A stretch of 46,838 bases of DNA, taken from positions 10,965-57,802 of the forward strand of contig JAPUEH010000016.1 of NCBI GenBank assembly GCA_027492635.1, read 5' to 3'. This stretch comes from Candidatus Saccharimonadota bacterium (GTDB lineage: Bacteria > Patescibacteriota > Saccharimonadia > Saccharimonadales > Saccharimonadaceae). Below are positions 7,917 through 17,227 of this stretch, one piece after another. The notes under the pieces were generated by a model. That model was not told the origin of the DNA, did not search any database, and saw nothing but the letters and a program-made list of their open reading frames with translations. Every line of letters begins with the position of its first letter. Position 1 is the first letter of the stretch. The position numbers and the translations under genes are program-made.

Positions 7917-9701
7917 TTACGCCTGCATATCGAACTTTGCGAGCTTGTCTTTAGCTTTTTCACTTGTCGCCATCTGCAAATCCAGCAGCTGCGCATAAAT
8001 ACCGCCAGATCTTGCGAGCTCGCCAGGAGTCCCAACTTCATCAACTTTACCCTTTTTGAGTGTCACAATAGTATCGACATGTGCGATAGTGCTGAGGCGG
8101 TGCGCAATGATAAGCACTGTGCGCCCTTTCATCAGCTTATCTAGCGCGTCTTGCACGACTGCCTCGCTACGACTATCCAGGCTGCTGGTTGCTTCGTCCA
8201 AAATCAAAATTGGCGCGTCTTTGAGTAGTGCGCGCGCAATCGCAATGCGCTGCTTTTGGCCGCCGCTCAACTTAATACCTCGCTCGCCTATCTCAGTCTC
8301 CAGGCCGTCGGGCAGCTCACGCACAAATTCCCATGCATTGGCAGCTCGTGCTGCTTTTTCTATCTCTCCGTCAGTCGCTCCAGGGCGAGCGTAGGCAATA
8401 TTTTCTCGCACCGTACCACTAAACAACGCCGCATCCTGAAACACGGTGGCAATCGCATCACGCAAACTAACTCGTGTCACATCTCGCGTATCGACACCGT
8501 TTATCACTACCTCGCCCTTGGTCGGGCTATAAAGACGCATGAGGAGATTAGCCAGTGTACTCTTGCCTCCGCCGCTTTCACCCACGAGCGCAAGCTTAGC
8601 ACCCGGCTCAATTGCAAATGATATAGTATGGAGCACTTGCTTTTTATCGTCATACGCAAAGCTCACATCGCGAAATTCAACCTTAGCCCGTGCTGCATCA
8701 AGTGTCGTTTTGTTGTGCTCATCTTGCACTTCTGGCTTCTCGTCCATTGCCTCTGCGTAGTCGCGACTATTAGCCGCCGCGCGCTGATAACGATCAATAA
8801 AGAAACTCATCGATTGAAGCGGACCGCTAATTTGCTGCACCAGTGCAATCAAAAGCACCATATCACCAATCGACAACATACCTTTTGCTGTCTGATAAAA
8901 AAGTGTGCCAAATACCAAGGCATAAATCACACCGAGCGCCACACCACGCACAGCATTCATACTATGCCAATAAATCGACTGCTTGCGAGTGATACCCACC
9001 ATACTCGTAAATCGTTTGTCAAAATCCTTCAGCTCACGCGTTTCGGTATTGAAACTTTTGACAAGTCGCACCTGTGATACCACTTCGGCAAACCGCCCGC
9101 TCGCGATGTCATACTGCTTGTTTTTCTGTTTTTCATATTTTTGCCATTTCACGCTCGTTTTTGCCGTTACATATACAAATATAGGTATAAGCAGTAACAT
9201 AAATACCGCAATCGGCCAGCTATAATACAGCATAATACCGAGTGAAATCAGCACTACAAGTAGCATACTCAGCAAGTTATTGGCAAAAAATTGAATAAAC
9301 TGCGTCACATCAGTAATAGCTCGATTAAGTCGATTGATAATCTTGCCCGTCAGCTCCGAATCAAAATAGTGCTGCGGCAACGACAAAATATGCCTGTAGT
9401 ACCGCGATGAAAGTTGTTTGCGCATACGCATCGCCAACATATCCCCGAGTACTCCCGCAGTATCACTTAGCGCAGTGCCGACCAGTGATACGAAGAGCAG
9501 TAGCACGACCAGTCCGACTACATACCCGATGTTTACTCCCGCGTCCGTACCGCTCCCTGCCACAATTGCATCGGTGGCAAGTTTCATGACAAACGGAGGA
9601 GCAAGATTAAGCAGTGCAGTCAAAACAGACGCCGCCGCAATCACTGTCAGTAACGTACCGAGGCCTTTTGTATAGGCAAAGAGTCGTACCAAATCACGCA
9701 T
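7917..9701 (-). CDS. ABC exporter, fused permease and ATPase
   Basis: This 594-residue half-transporter has a six-helix permease domain (about 1-310) followed by an ATPase domain: Walker A GESGGGKS at 374-381, Q-loop near 421, signature LSGGQ at 478-482, Walker B ILILDE ending in catalytic Glu503, and switch His534. All motifs are intact. It belongs to the MsbA/lipid and multidrug exporter group and would act as a homodimer or with a partner; the substrate is unknown. It starts 3 bases after pheT and is probably in the same transcript. A second, different exporter is at 33605-35419. Confidence 0.95.
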   Translation of the reverse strand: MRDLVRLFAYTKGLGTLLTVIAAASVLTALLNLAPPFVMKLATDAIVAGSGTDAGVNIGYVVGLVVLLLFVSLVGTALSDTAGVLGDMLAMRMRKQLSSRYYRHILSLPQHYFDSELTGKIINRLNRAITDVTQFIQFFANNLLSMLLVVLISLGIMLYYSWPIAVFMLLLIPIFVYVTAKTSVKWQKYEKQKNKQYDIASGRFAEVVSQVRLVKSFNTETRELKDFDKRFTSMVGITRKQSIYWHSMNAVRGVALGVIYALVFGTLFYQTAKGMLSIGDMVLLIALVQQISGPLQSMSFFIDRYQRAAANSRDYAEAMDEKPEVQDEHNKTTLDAARAKVEFRDVSFAYDDKKQVLHTISFAIEPGAKLALVGESGGGKSTLANLLMRLYSPTKGEVVINGVDTRDVTRVSLRDAIATVFQDAALFSGTVRENIAYARPGATDGEIEKAARAANAWEFVRELPDGLETEIGERGIKLSGGQKQRIAIARALLKDAPILILDEATSSLDSRSEAVVQDALDKLMKGRTVLIIAHRLSTIAHVDTIVTLKKGKVDEVGTPGELARSGGIYAQLLDLQMATSEKAKDKLAKFDMQA

Positions 9702-9704
9702 AGA

Positions 9705-12263
9705 CTACACTACCTGCGCACCGGTTGCGTTCACTACGCTCGTCGTAAGCTTTTCTAACAACGTGGCCACCCCATCCGACTCTAATGTTTTTGTATACGG
9801 TGTCATTGTGATGCGCAATGTGATAGTTTTACTATCCGCGCCATCTGCTTGGTAGATATCGAGCGGCTCCGCCGTAATTCGTTGTTCGTTGTTCGTGAAC
9901 ACTTCTAGACTCAGCGCATCATACACGTCCGCATAATTCACATCAGTGTCAATACGAAAGCTTACATCACGCTGCACCGACGGATAGCGCGAAAGAGGCA
10001 CATATTGCGACCCCGTAGTTCGCACAAATGGTGATATAAACAGCTCAAAACCACTGGTTTGCTTTGGCAGTTTAAATGCCTTCGCTACGCTCGCACGCAG
10101 CTCGCCAATCACACCCGCCAGCTTGCCGTCAATCATTATGACAGCAGTGCGAACTGGATCAAACGGCGTGAGCAGTTGCGTAAATGGCTTGAAATCTGGC
10201 GCGTTGTATTTATCGAGCCTCGTATAACTCAGTTTTGCGCCAGGTAGCACCGAACCGACAAGATACTCCACCGCACGCTTTGCCGCGTAATATGCCGCGT
10301 CGCGCTGCTCTTGTTTGTTGGCATATATACCTGCAATTCGCCCAAACTCCGCTGGCAATCCGTCATCGTCAAACACCTCATTGTGATGTGCCTTGCCAAT
10401 CTCATACAGCAGAAATTCATCATGGCCCGCCCGAATATTCATGTGTACATACCCGAGCAAACTCGGCAGTACGCTCAGGCGATAATATTGCAAATCCGGA
10501 CTCAGCGCATTAGAAAGCCCGAACGCCTGTGCTACATCCTGGCCAGCCTTTTTGATGACATTTTCGTGCACAAAGCTATAGGTCAACACTTCATTACCAC
10601 CCGCCCGTGCGAGTGTTTCGCGCACACGTTGCTTGGCGGCAATTTCTGCGTTGTGCGTAGCCGGCGCGCTGCTACGCTGCGGCAATTCTCGTGGCAATTT
10701 GTCGAAGCCATAGAGCCTGCCGACTTCTTCTACGATGTCTTCAGGAAGTTCGATGTCGGTGCGCCAAAAAGGTGGCTGAACAAGAAGCACTGGATATGAC
10801 TTAGTACCCTCAAAATGTTCAGGTAAGTTCCCCTCTTCATCCGACACAGAAAACTCAACATTTTTCAGAAGAGTCTCTACCTCTGCGAGCGTAAGCTCCG
10901 TACCCAAGCGACTATTAACGAAATGTGGCGTTGTATCAAGTGTCGCAATTAACGAATCCTGCATAAATATCGTGTCTTGCTCAACATTACGCAAAGTAGT
11001 CGTAAGTTCGCCACTTTTAAGATCACACACCGCGCTAGCTTCCACAGCATGCGATAGATCCTTCACACTCATCGTCAACAACTTCAAAATACGATCATTT
11101 TGCAGCGGTGACTGACCTTTATTAAATCGTGTCAACGCGTCGGTAAATACACCGTGTCGCATCGCAGACTTCCGCACCGCATACATATCAAAACTCGCCA
11201 CTTCTAACACAATGTTTTTCGTCTCACTTGATACTTCGCTCGTTGCACCGCCCATAATACCCGCAAGTCCTACGACACCTTCGCCATCAACAATCACAAT
11301 ATCATCGCTCGTAAATTCATACGTTTTACCGTTGAGCAATTCAGCTTTTTCGCCATCACGCGCCATGCGCACACCGAGTTTATTGCCGCGCAATTTATCA
11401 TAATCATATGCATGTGTCGGCTGTGCCGTCAGTAGCATTACATAGTTTGTCGCGTCCACGATGTTATTGATAGGCTTACCACCCATTGCGACAAGCGAGC
11501 ACTGAAGCCAAAGCGGACTCGGTTTCACGTCTACATTTTTTAGCGCGACGGCCATAAAGCGCGGTGCTTTGTCTGCAGCGTCATTGAAAACTTCGAACTC
11601 CAAGCCTTCGCCCGCACCAAATTCTGGCGCAGCTGTATACCACTCAGGACTTGTAAATTTGTGTCCCAAAATACCAGCGATCTCACGCGCCACGCCCAGT
11701 TGTCCAAATAGATCTGGGCGATGCGTAAACATCTTGTTTTCAATATCAATAATTGTGTCATCCAGCCCAAATGTTGCCGCAAAACTCGCACCTGCTTCGA
11801 GTGATTTTCCTGCAGAGACATCAGCTTCGGTGAGCTCCACAATACCTTCGTGATCGCTGCCGATATCCAACTCATCCGCCGCCGCCAACATTCCATGACT
11901 CATCACACCGCGCAGCTTGCGCGCACCCAGTACAAACGGCTCGGCGTCGCTATATGTCGCCGGCACGACAGATTCTGGCGGCAACCACACCGCCCACATA
12001 TCTGCATGCACATTTGGCGCACCGCACACAACCTGCACCAACTCGTCGCCACCAGCATCAACTTTACACACGCTCAAACGATCAGCATCGGGGTGCTTTT
12101 CGCACTCCACAACACGTACAATCTTCGCATCCTTGTATTTATCCGCCAGATCAATAACTTCTTCGACGCCACCCAGCTGCGCATTAATCCGTGCCACCAA
12201 TTCATCTACTGGTGGTAGTTCAAAATCGACATATTGTTTAACTTGATTGAGACTTACTTTCAT
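9705..12263 (-). CDS. pheT: Phenylalanine-tRNA ligase beta subunit
   Basis: The 852-residue subunit is slightly longer than the usual ~800. It has the N-terminal extra tRNA-binding OB fold (about 40-150, with HPDADRLSVCKVD and QVVCGAPNV), the B3/B4 editing core, B5 with FWRTDIELPEDIVEEVGRLY, and the C-terminal anticodon-binding fold. With PheS it forms the alpha2-beta2 enzyme that charges tRNA-Phe. The order is pheS, a flavin-fold gene, pheT, with gaps of 11 and 2 bases, so the subunits are in one operon but not adjacent as is usual. A tRNA-Phe array lies at the right end of the window. Confidence 0.97.
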   Translation of the reverse strand: MKVSLNQVKQYVDFELPPVDELVARINAQLGGVEEVIDLADKYKDAKIVRVVECEKHPDADRLSVCKVDAGGDELVQVVCGAPNVHADMWAVWLPPESVVPATYSDAEPFVLGARKLRGVMSHGMLAAADELDIGSDHEGIVELTEADVSAGKSLEAGASFAATFGLDDTIIDIENKMFTHRPDLFGQLGVAREIAGILGHKFTSPEWYTAAPEFGAGEGLEFEVFNDAADKAPRFMAVALKNVDVKPSPLWLQCSLVAMGGKPINNIVDATNYVMLLTAQPTHAYDYDKLRGNKLGVRMARDGEKAELLNGKTYEFTSDDIVIVDGEGVVGLAGIMGGATSEVSSETKNIVLEVASFDMYAVRKSAMRHGVFTDALTRFNKGQSPLQNDRILKLLTMSVKDLSHAVEASAVCDLKSGELTTTLRNVEQDTIFMQDSLIATLDTTPHFVNSRLGTELTLAEVETLLKNVEFSVSDEEGNLPEHFEGTKSYPVLLVQPPFWRTDIELPEDIVEEVGRLYGFDKLPRELPQRSSAPATHNAEIAAKQRVRETLARAGGNEVLTYSFVHENVIKKAGQDVAQAFGLSNALSPDLQYYRLSVLPSLLGYVHMNIRAGHDEFLLYEIGKAHHNEVFDDDGLPAEFGRIAGIYANKQEQRDAAYYAAKRAVEYLVGSVLPGAKLSYTRLDKYNAPDFKPFTQLLTPFDPVRTAVIMIDGKLAGVIGELRASVAKAFKLPKQTSGFELFISPFVRTTGSQYVPLSRYPSVQRDVSFRIDTDVNYADVYDALSLEVFTNNEQRITAEPLDIYQADGADSKTITLRITMTPYTKTLESDGVATLLEKLTTSVVNATGAQVV

Positions 12264-12265
12264 AA

Positions 12266-12697
12266 TTATCCTGCAGTAAAATACACCCTCTGCTCATCAG
12301 ACTTAGTCGCGTCAATCTCGCCTAGTTTCGCACGGTAGTAGCCCCACTCGCTCGCCTTACGCCCATCTTCATCACCAAACTTATCAGCAAACACGTCACG
12401 TGCCACCATCTCATCATCGTCGCTCAGCAATTCGGCACGCGTAGCAATATACACGCAGCGTCGCTGTGCCAAATCACTTACACTCTGCCCTGCGTCAAAC
12501 ACTGTTACAAACAGCTTGTCGTTCACTGCCAAATTGCGCGAATGCTCCGCATCCGCGGCGCTGAGCCAATACACATACTGCGTATCATGCGCAAAATGCA
12601 CTGGTGTTCCGCGCGGCACACTATCAGTACTCGCCGTTGCAAGCGTCATATAGGTGTTACTTTTCAAAACTTCTTGGGCAATTTCTGTAAATGTCAT
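12266..12697 (-). CDS. Pyridoxamine 5'-phosphate oxidase-like flavin-binding protein
   Basis: This 143-residue split-barrel protein has LATASTDSVPRGTPVHFAHD (18-38 region), YVYWLSA and HSRNLA, the pattern of the PNPOx-like FMN-binding superfamily. The small size and lack of the full PdxH C-terminus argue against a true pyridoxamine phosphate oxidase; F420- or FMN-dependent reductase-like or heme-binding relatives are possible. It is inserted between pheS and pheT with gaps of 11 and 2 bases, so it is expressed with them, although no functional link to aminoacylation is known. Confidence 0.75.
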   Translation of the reverse strand: MTFTEIAQEVLKSNTYMTLATASTDSVPRGTPVHFAHDTQYVYWLSAADAEHSRNLAVNDKLFVTVFDAGQSVSDLAQRRCVYIATRAELLSDDDEMVARDVFADKFGDEDGRKASEWGYYRAKLGEIDATKSDEQRVYFTAG

Positions 12698-12708
12698 ATT
12701 CTTTCTCC

Positions 12709-13752
12709 TTAAAATTGTTTCAAAAAGTCTAATTTTGCACTCTCAAAATGCCGCACGTCTTCAATGCCATATTTCATCATTACCAGTCGGTCGATGCCAC
12801 AGCCAAACGCAAATCCAGTGTATTCATTTGGATCGATGTCGGCCGCACGCAGCACGTTCGGATGTATCATGCCGCAGCCCAGCAGTTCGATCCAACCCTC
12901 GCCGCTACAGACTTTACAGCTTGCATCTTTGCCTTCACAAAAAGGACACGAAAGCGCAAACTCAAACGACGGCTCAGTAAACGGAAAATAAAATGGATTA
13001 ACACGCACTTCGAGCTTTTTGCCATAATACTCTTCCAGGAATTTTTGCAGCGTCGCAATCAACATGCCCGCATGCACACCCTTGGCCACATACACGCCCT
13101 CTACCTGATAAAACGTGTGTTCATGACGCGCATCCAAATCTTCGTTGCGAAACACACGGTCTGGCACAATAGCCGCGATTGGCTCGCCTGTCTCTAGACG
13201 GTCGCGGTATTTACGCAAGATACGGTTTTGCATCGTACTCGTATGCGCAGGGGCAATCAATGATTCGCCATCGCCATCTTTTTGTATCGTCATAAACGTA
13301 TCGTAATCATCACGCGCAGGGTGGCCAGCAGGAAAATTCAATGTCTCAAACATATGATACTGATCATCAATCTCGCGCGACTCTTCGGCGACAAATCCCA
13401 TGCGCCCAAAAATCTCAATCAGTGCGGCAATTTCTTGGCGTAGTGGGTGCACACTACCACCGTCTGTCGGCAAAAGCGCAGGTAGCGTGCCATTTATACC
13501 AAACGGCGCCGTTACATCCAGCGGCTCACTGACGGCGTCCTCGTCGGCAGATTCTTTGTCGCGCACGGCCTGTTCAAGCAGTTGCTTAAGTGCATTAATC
13601 TGCTGCCCAAACTCCTTGCGTTCACTCGGATCAAGCGCTGGTATACGCGCATACAATGCCTTTATCTCAGGACTTTTCAATACTTCACGCGGCTCACTAG
13701 AATCAGCAACGCGTCTCAAAAGTATCGCTTCTAGTTCTTGAATCTCATTCAT
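12709..13752 (-). CDS. pheS: Phenylalanine-tRNA ligase alpha subunit
   Basis: The 347-residue catalytic subunit has an N-terminal coiled coil (about 1-90) and a class II core: HPLRQEI, EIDDQYHMFETLNFPAGHPA, HTSTMQNR, RVFRNEDLDARHEHTFYQ (motif 2), and GFAFGCGIDRLVMMKYGI (motif 3). Between FTEPSFEFAL and the ELLGCGMIHP strand sits a four-cysteine ribbon, CPFCEGKDASCKVC, absent from the E. coli enzyme but found in several bacterial PheS, probably binding zinc. A TATACT box (13767-13762 on the minus strand) ends 9 bases before the ATG, so the operon can start with a leaderless pheS. Confidence 0.97.
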   Translation of the reverse strand: MNEIQELEAILLRRVADSSEPREVLKSPEIKALYARIPALDPSERKEFGQQINALKQLLEQAVRDKESADEDAVSEPLDVTAPFGINGTLPALLPTDGGSVHPLRQEIAALIEIFGRMGFVAEESREIDDQYHMFETLNFPAGHPARDDYDTFMTIQKDGDGESLIAPAHTSTMQNRILRKYRDRLETGEPIAAIVPDRVFRNEDLDARHEHTFYQVEGVYVAKGVHAGMLIATLQKFLEEYYGKKLEVRVNPFYFPFTEPSFEFALSCPFCEGKDASCKVCSGEGWIELLGCGMIHPNVLRAADIDPNEYTGFAFGCGIDRLVMMKYGIEDVRHFESAKLDFLKQF

Positions 13753-13773
13753 ACTGTCACCAGTATAACAACA

Positions 13774-14016
13774 CTAGCTAGACTGTACAATCAGATACAC
13801 AACCACACCGACAACGAGTAATCCAATCACGAGCCACACGCCAAGTAGCGGCGAAGAAGTATGAGTATCCTCTACAATCCCCGCATCTTCTGCGCCATCA
13901 TATTTTGGCCCCTCAATATCCGATTTCGCATTTTCAGCGGCCTTTGAACGCAAATCGGCAGCTATCTTCTCTTGCAGTTTCGTGCGCTGTTCGTCGCGAC
14001 GTACATATAATCCCAT
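13774..14016 (-). CDS. Small C-terminally anchored membrane protein, unknown function
   Basis: The protein has 80 residues from the ATG at 14016: a charged N-terminal half beginning MGLYVRRDEQRTKLQEKIAA, an acidic linker, and one hydrophobic helix at the end (about 56-78). This tail-anchor layout suggests a cytoplasmic domain attached to the membrane. The frame is open 21 codons upstream, but those residues are not protein-like and a TACACT box lies 6 bases before the chosen ATG. It is divergent from the aquaporin gene and sits directly upstream of pheS. I do not recognise a named family. Confidence 0.7.
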   Translation of the reverse strand: MGLYVRRDEQRTKLQEKIAADLRSKAAENAKSDIEGPKYDGAEDAGIVEDTHTSSPLLGVWLVIGLLVVGVVVYLIVQSS

Positions 14017-14042
14017 ACCAGCAGTGTAACACGATAAGCGTT

Positions 14043-14096
14043 TTGCCACTAGTCCGCAGATGGTGTATACTATAGCCATATTTCACTATAAGGAGG
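14043..14096 (+). promoter_or_regulatory. Promoter and ribosome site of the aquaporin-like gene
   Basis: TTGCCA (14043-14048) and TATACT (14066-14071) are separated by 17 bases. An AAGGAGG ribosome site (about 14090-14096) follows, before the ATG at 14103. This is one of the few genes here with a conventional leader and a strong Shine-Dalgarno sequence. Confidence 0.75.
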
Positions 14097-14102
14097 GAAT
14101 AC

Positions 14103-14978
14103 ATGGCAACTAAAAAAGCCGCTTCCGCGAAAAAGTCAGCAACGACTCCAGCGAAGCAAACCAAAACTAAAGTAACGACTGTCAAAGCGGTTGCTGCCGA
14201 TGCTACACCTAAAGCACCGTCTCGCAAGGCCGCACCCGGTCTATTTCAGGGACGCTCAGTATTGCTTGGAGCATTTATCGCTGAGTTTATCGGCACATTT
14301 GTTCTTGCTGCAGTCGCAGTACTCAGCCAAGGCCAGCCACTGTCAGTAGGATTTGCGCTTGTTGCAATCGTTCTGACAATCGGTGCGCTTTCCGGCTCAC
14401 ACGTCAACCCGCTCATCACTGTCGGTGCATGGGCAACACGCAAAATCAGCGGAAAACGCGCACTTGGCTATATCGTAGCTCAAGTCCTTGGTGCCCTGCT
14501 TGCATTTGTTGTCGCATCTGCCTACACCAGCGCAGCGCCGCAGCCAGATCAGCAGTCTGCAATGTTCGGTCAACAAGCCGTCAGCATCTTTAAGGCATCA
14601 CCAATCCCAGATGGCAAAGAATTCTATGTATTCTTCGCTGAAATGCTTGGTGCGGTCATCTTCGGTCTTGCGGTATCAAGTGCAATTCGCGAAAAACGTA
14701 ATCGTGCCGCACAAGCATTTACCGTTGGCTTTGGACTGCTTACAGCGCTCATGATTTCTGGCGTACTGGCAAGCTACATCGGTGGCAGCGCAGTGCTTAA
14801 CCCAGCAATCGCATTTACTGTCAGTGCTGTTTCACTCACGAGTCAGCTTGAGCTTTGGGCAGTACTTAGCTACATCGTCTCGCCAATCATCGGCGGTACT
14901 ATTGGATTCTTCCTCTATGACGTACTCCGTGGCGAAAGCGATGGTGGTGACGACAAGCTGGTTAAAGACGAGCTCTAG
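14103..14978 (+). CDS. Aquaporin-like MIP channel with atypical filter and basic tail
   Basis: This 291-residue protein has a 47-residue Lys/Ala-rich cytoplasmic N-terminus resembling histone-like tails, followed by six membrane helices. The two half-helix loops read SGSHVNPLIT (Asn102-Pro103-Leu104) and GSAVLNPAIAF (Asn233-Pro234-Ala235). The first NPA is therefore NPL, and the arginine that normally follows the second NPA is replaced by Ile, so selectivity may differ from water channels. It would pass water or small neutral solutes across the membrane. It is a single-gene unit with its own promoter and a strong terminator at 14993-15026. Confidence 0.9.
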   Translation: MATKKAASAKKSATTPAKQTKTKVTTVKAVAADATPKAPSRKAAPGLFQGRSVLLGAFIAEFIGTFVLAAVAVLSQGQPLSVGFALVAIVLTIGALSGSHVNPLITVGAWATRKISGKRALGYIVAQVLGALLAFVVASAYTSAAPQPDQQSAMFGQQAVSIFKASPIPDGKEFYVFFAEMLGAVIFGLAVSSAIREKRNRAAQAFTVGFGLLTALMISGVLASYIGGSAVLNPAIAFTVSAVSLTSQLELWAVLSYIVSPIIGGTIGFFLYDVLRGESDGGDDKLVKDEL

Positions 14979-14992
14979 TCATACTATAAATC

Positions 14993-15026
14993 AAAAACTG
15001 CGCCTATTTCACTAGGCGCAGTTTTT
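14993..15026. terminator. Intrinsic terminator after the aquaporin-like gene
   Basis: A 14-bp perfect stem (14993-15006 with 15013-15026) with a 6-base loop ends in five T residues. The A-run on the other side lets it also serve rmuC, which ends at 15038 on the minus strand. Confidence 0.95.
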
Positions 15027-15037
15027 ATATGCACCTA

Positions 15038-16111
15038 CTACTCATCTCGCTGAGGCTTGTCTACAAGCAACGGCTCCACCCCGGGACTTGTTTCTGCGAT
15101 CTTTACAATATCCTTGTCAATTTTTTTCAACTCTTTGTGTGCATTATTAAAATGATTAACCGTTGTACCCAAACTACCACCAAGCTTTTGCATGAGTTGC
15201 TCATACACCGAAATATGTCGACTCAATTGCCCTACGCGAGCCTGGATATCCTTTGCTTGTTTTTCAATCTGCAAACTCCGAAGACCCTGTAGTACTGTCT
15301 GGAGATACGCCATAAAACTTGTAGGACTCACAATAATTACCCTGCGATCACGAAACGCATACTCTACCAAATCACGCGCGCTCGCACCTGTTCCCACATC
15401 GCCAATCAATAAATCATAGTACAACGACTCACTTGGAATAAACATAAACGCAAAGTCCATCGTCTGCTCGGCGGGTCGAATATATTTACTCGTTTCGTCG
15501 ATTCTCAATTTCAAATCATTCCGCACTTTTACAAGCAGCAACTCACGCTCTTGTTTACTTTTACTCGCTACCATACGGTTATAATTTTCCAAACTAAACT
15601 TACTATCAACAGATAATAGCATCTCCCCCTCAAGGCGCACGACCGCATCCACAATCTCGCCATCTTTGAATTTGTGCTGCATCTCAAATTGCCCTGGAGG
15701 TAATACATTTTCGAGCACACTTTGCAAATAATACTCACCAAACACACCACGTTGCTTTGGATTCGAGAGCACATTTTGTAGTGTTTTTAGTTCGTCGGCA
15801 ACATCGACCACCCGCCTATTCGTCTCATCAAGTTTTGCGAGCCGCGTACTTACATCACTTACAAGTCTACTACTTTCACTCAGCTGACGTTGCATTGATT
15901 GCTGCATACGCAACGCGCTATTGTCGAGCTTATTACCTACATGCTGCTGTAGATTGCCGAGAGAGCGGTTCAGCTCTACGATATCGGCTTTTAACATTCC
16001 CGCTGCATCACGCTGCTCTAGTTTTTGAATTTTCTGCAGTAACACAAAGATTGTCAACGCAAATCCGCCCATCATCACTACCGCCAATATAACCATAATC
16101 ACTATATCCAT
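15038..16111 (-). CDS. rmuC: RmuC family DNA recombination protein
   Basis: The 357-residue protein has an N-terminal membrane helix (about 3-25), a long coiled coil (about 30-115) and the RmuC nuclease-like domain, seen as LQNVLSNPKQRGVFGEYYLQ (family pattern L-N-K-x-RG-x-GE), EIVDAVVRL and SVDSKFSLENY. RmuC relatives have the PD-(D/E)XK nuclease fold and limit inversions or recombination at repeats in E. coli; the exact reaction is unknown. It ends at the aquaporin terminator. There is no close upstream partner, and the next gene lies 80 bases away. Confidence 0.92.
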   Translation of the reverse strand: MDIVIMVILAVVMMGGFALTIFVLLQKIQKLEQRDAAGMLKADIVELNRSLGNLQQHVGNKLDNSALRMQQSMQRQLSESSRLVSDVSTRLAKLDETNRRVVDVADELKTLQNVLSNPKQRGVFGEYYLQSVLENVLPPGQFEMQHKFKDGEIVDAVVRLEGEMLLSVDSKFSLENYNRMVASKSKQERELLLVKVRNDLKLRIDETSKYIRPAEQTMDFAFMFIPSESLYYDLLIGDVGTGASARDLVEYAFRDRRVIIVSPTSFMAYLQTVLQGLRSLQIEKQAKDIQARVGQLSRHISVYEQLMQKLGGSLGTTVNHFNNAHKELKKIDKDIVKIAETSPGVEPLLVDKPQRDE

Positions 16112-16191
16112 GCATTCAGTATAGCACTAGGGGGCATGCGGGGGATAAACGCACTTCCAGAGCGATAGTCCAAGATAACCCTAGATAGCAG

Positions 16192-16677
16192 CTAGACTGC
16201 CATAGGTATGGCGCGAGTTGCAATCGCAACAAGTGCAAACAAAATAAGCACCACAACAGCGTGTCGTACACGAGCAATCCATACATAAAGTACATACGCC
16301 AACATATAAAGCACCGCACTCCATCCTGCCTGCTCAGGCAGGGACAGTGGCGCAAGCCATGCAGCAACGCCCCACAAGCTAATAGCACCGCCTAAAACAA
16401 TAAGCAAAGGACGAAACACACCCGCCCGTACAAGCGAAATAACACCGATGATCGCGACAATAACCGCAGCAATATTGCCCGCATACGCCGCAATATTCAC
16501 ACACTGCGCAGCAGACTCATCGCCACAAAACATTGCCCGCAACACAAAACGCTCTAGTAGCAATGCCAAGCCCCATGCAACAACTCCCAGCACAGCACCA
16601 ATAATGGCAATCTTGGCCATACCACGCCCATCTTGGTCAATAATCGCAGGTTTTGCTTCAGCTACATAGTCAACCAC
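16192..16677 (-). CDS. Conserved multi-pass membrane protein, unknown function
   Basis: The 161-residue protein has a short polar N-terminus and five predicted hydrophobic helices (about 21-45, 62-84, 88-108, 117-135, 138-156). Two cysteines in the first outer loop (around residues 51 and 59) could form a disulfide. It starts with GTG, chosen because a GTGGAG ribosome site lies 6-8 bases before it and no earlier start is open. I recognise no named family. It lies between rmuC and the PAP2 gene on the same strand. Confidence 0.75.
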   Translation of the reverse strand: MVDYVAEAKPAIIDQDGRGMAKIAIIGAVLGVVAWGLALLLERFVLRAMFCGDESAAQCVNIAAYAGNIAAVIVAIIGVISLVRAGVFRPLLIVLGGAISLWGVAAWLAPLSLPEQAGWSAVLYMLAYVLYVWIARVRHAVVVLILFALVAIATRAIPMAV

Positions 16678-16734
16678 GTTTTTACTCCACTTCGTTTCCT
16701 AATACTGTATATATCAATCATTATACACTATACA

Positions 16735-17211
16735 CTACTTTTTTGCAAGTTTTGGTACCTTTTCAAGGTACCACATGGCACCAATAGCCGCTGCTACAAA
16801 CCCGCCAACCACATCAAGTGGTGTGTGCACAAGTGCCAGTACACGACCTAAGCATACTCCCAAGGCTAAGCAGACAACCACAATAACAAGCCAGCGTCTC
16901 GTACGAGCAGCATACCACACAGCAAACACAATCACCCATACAAATAACGAATGGTCCGACGGAAATCCCGGATTATTCAAGTACGAAGCACCCGGATCAA
17001 CGCCCATAGCCTCAAAGGGACGCTCCGTCGTTGGTTGGTACACAAGTGACAGTAGCTTTGCCACCAGATATGATGTCAACCCCGCCACAAGCATGCGTGA
17101 ATATAGAGCAAACTTTTGCCGGTTTGGGATACATGCCAGCAACGCAATGATAGCAATGACCACAAGAGGAAAAACTAGCCCATCCGCGAGCAGTTTGATG
17201 ATAGTGTCCAT
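16735..17211 (-). CDS. PAP2-family phosphatase
   Basis: This 158-residue integral membrane phosphatase carries the three PAP2 motifs: a shortened first motif around YQPTTERPFE (Arg-Pro, residues 58-67), PSDHS in place of the usual PSGH (about 84-88), and GRVLALVHTPLDVVGG (SR-x5-H-x3-D type, about 122-137). The catalytic histidines are present. Such enzymes dephosphorylate lipid pyrophosphates; undecaprenyl-pyrophosphate recycling for peptidoglycan is a likely role but not proven. A TAAACT box ends 6 bases before the ATG, indicating a leaderless transcript. Confidence 0.88.
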   Translation of the reverse strand: MDTIIKLLADGLVFPLVVIAIIALLACIPNRQKFALYSRMLVAGLTSYLVAKLLSLVYQPTTERPFEAMGVDPGASYLNNPGFPSDHSLFVWVIVFAVWYAARTRRWLVIVVVCLALGVCLGRVLALVHTPLDVVGGFVAAAIGAMWYLEKVPKLAKK

Positions 17212-17227
17212 ATGTCTAGTTTACACC

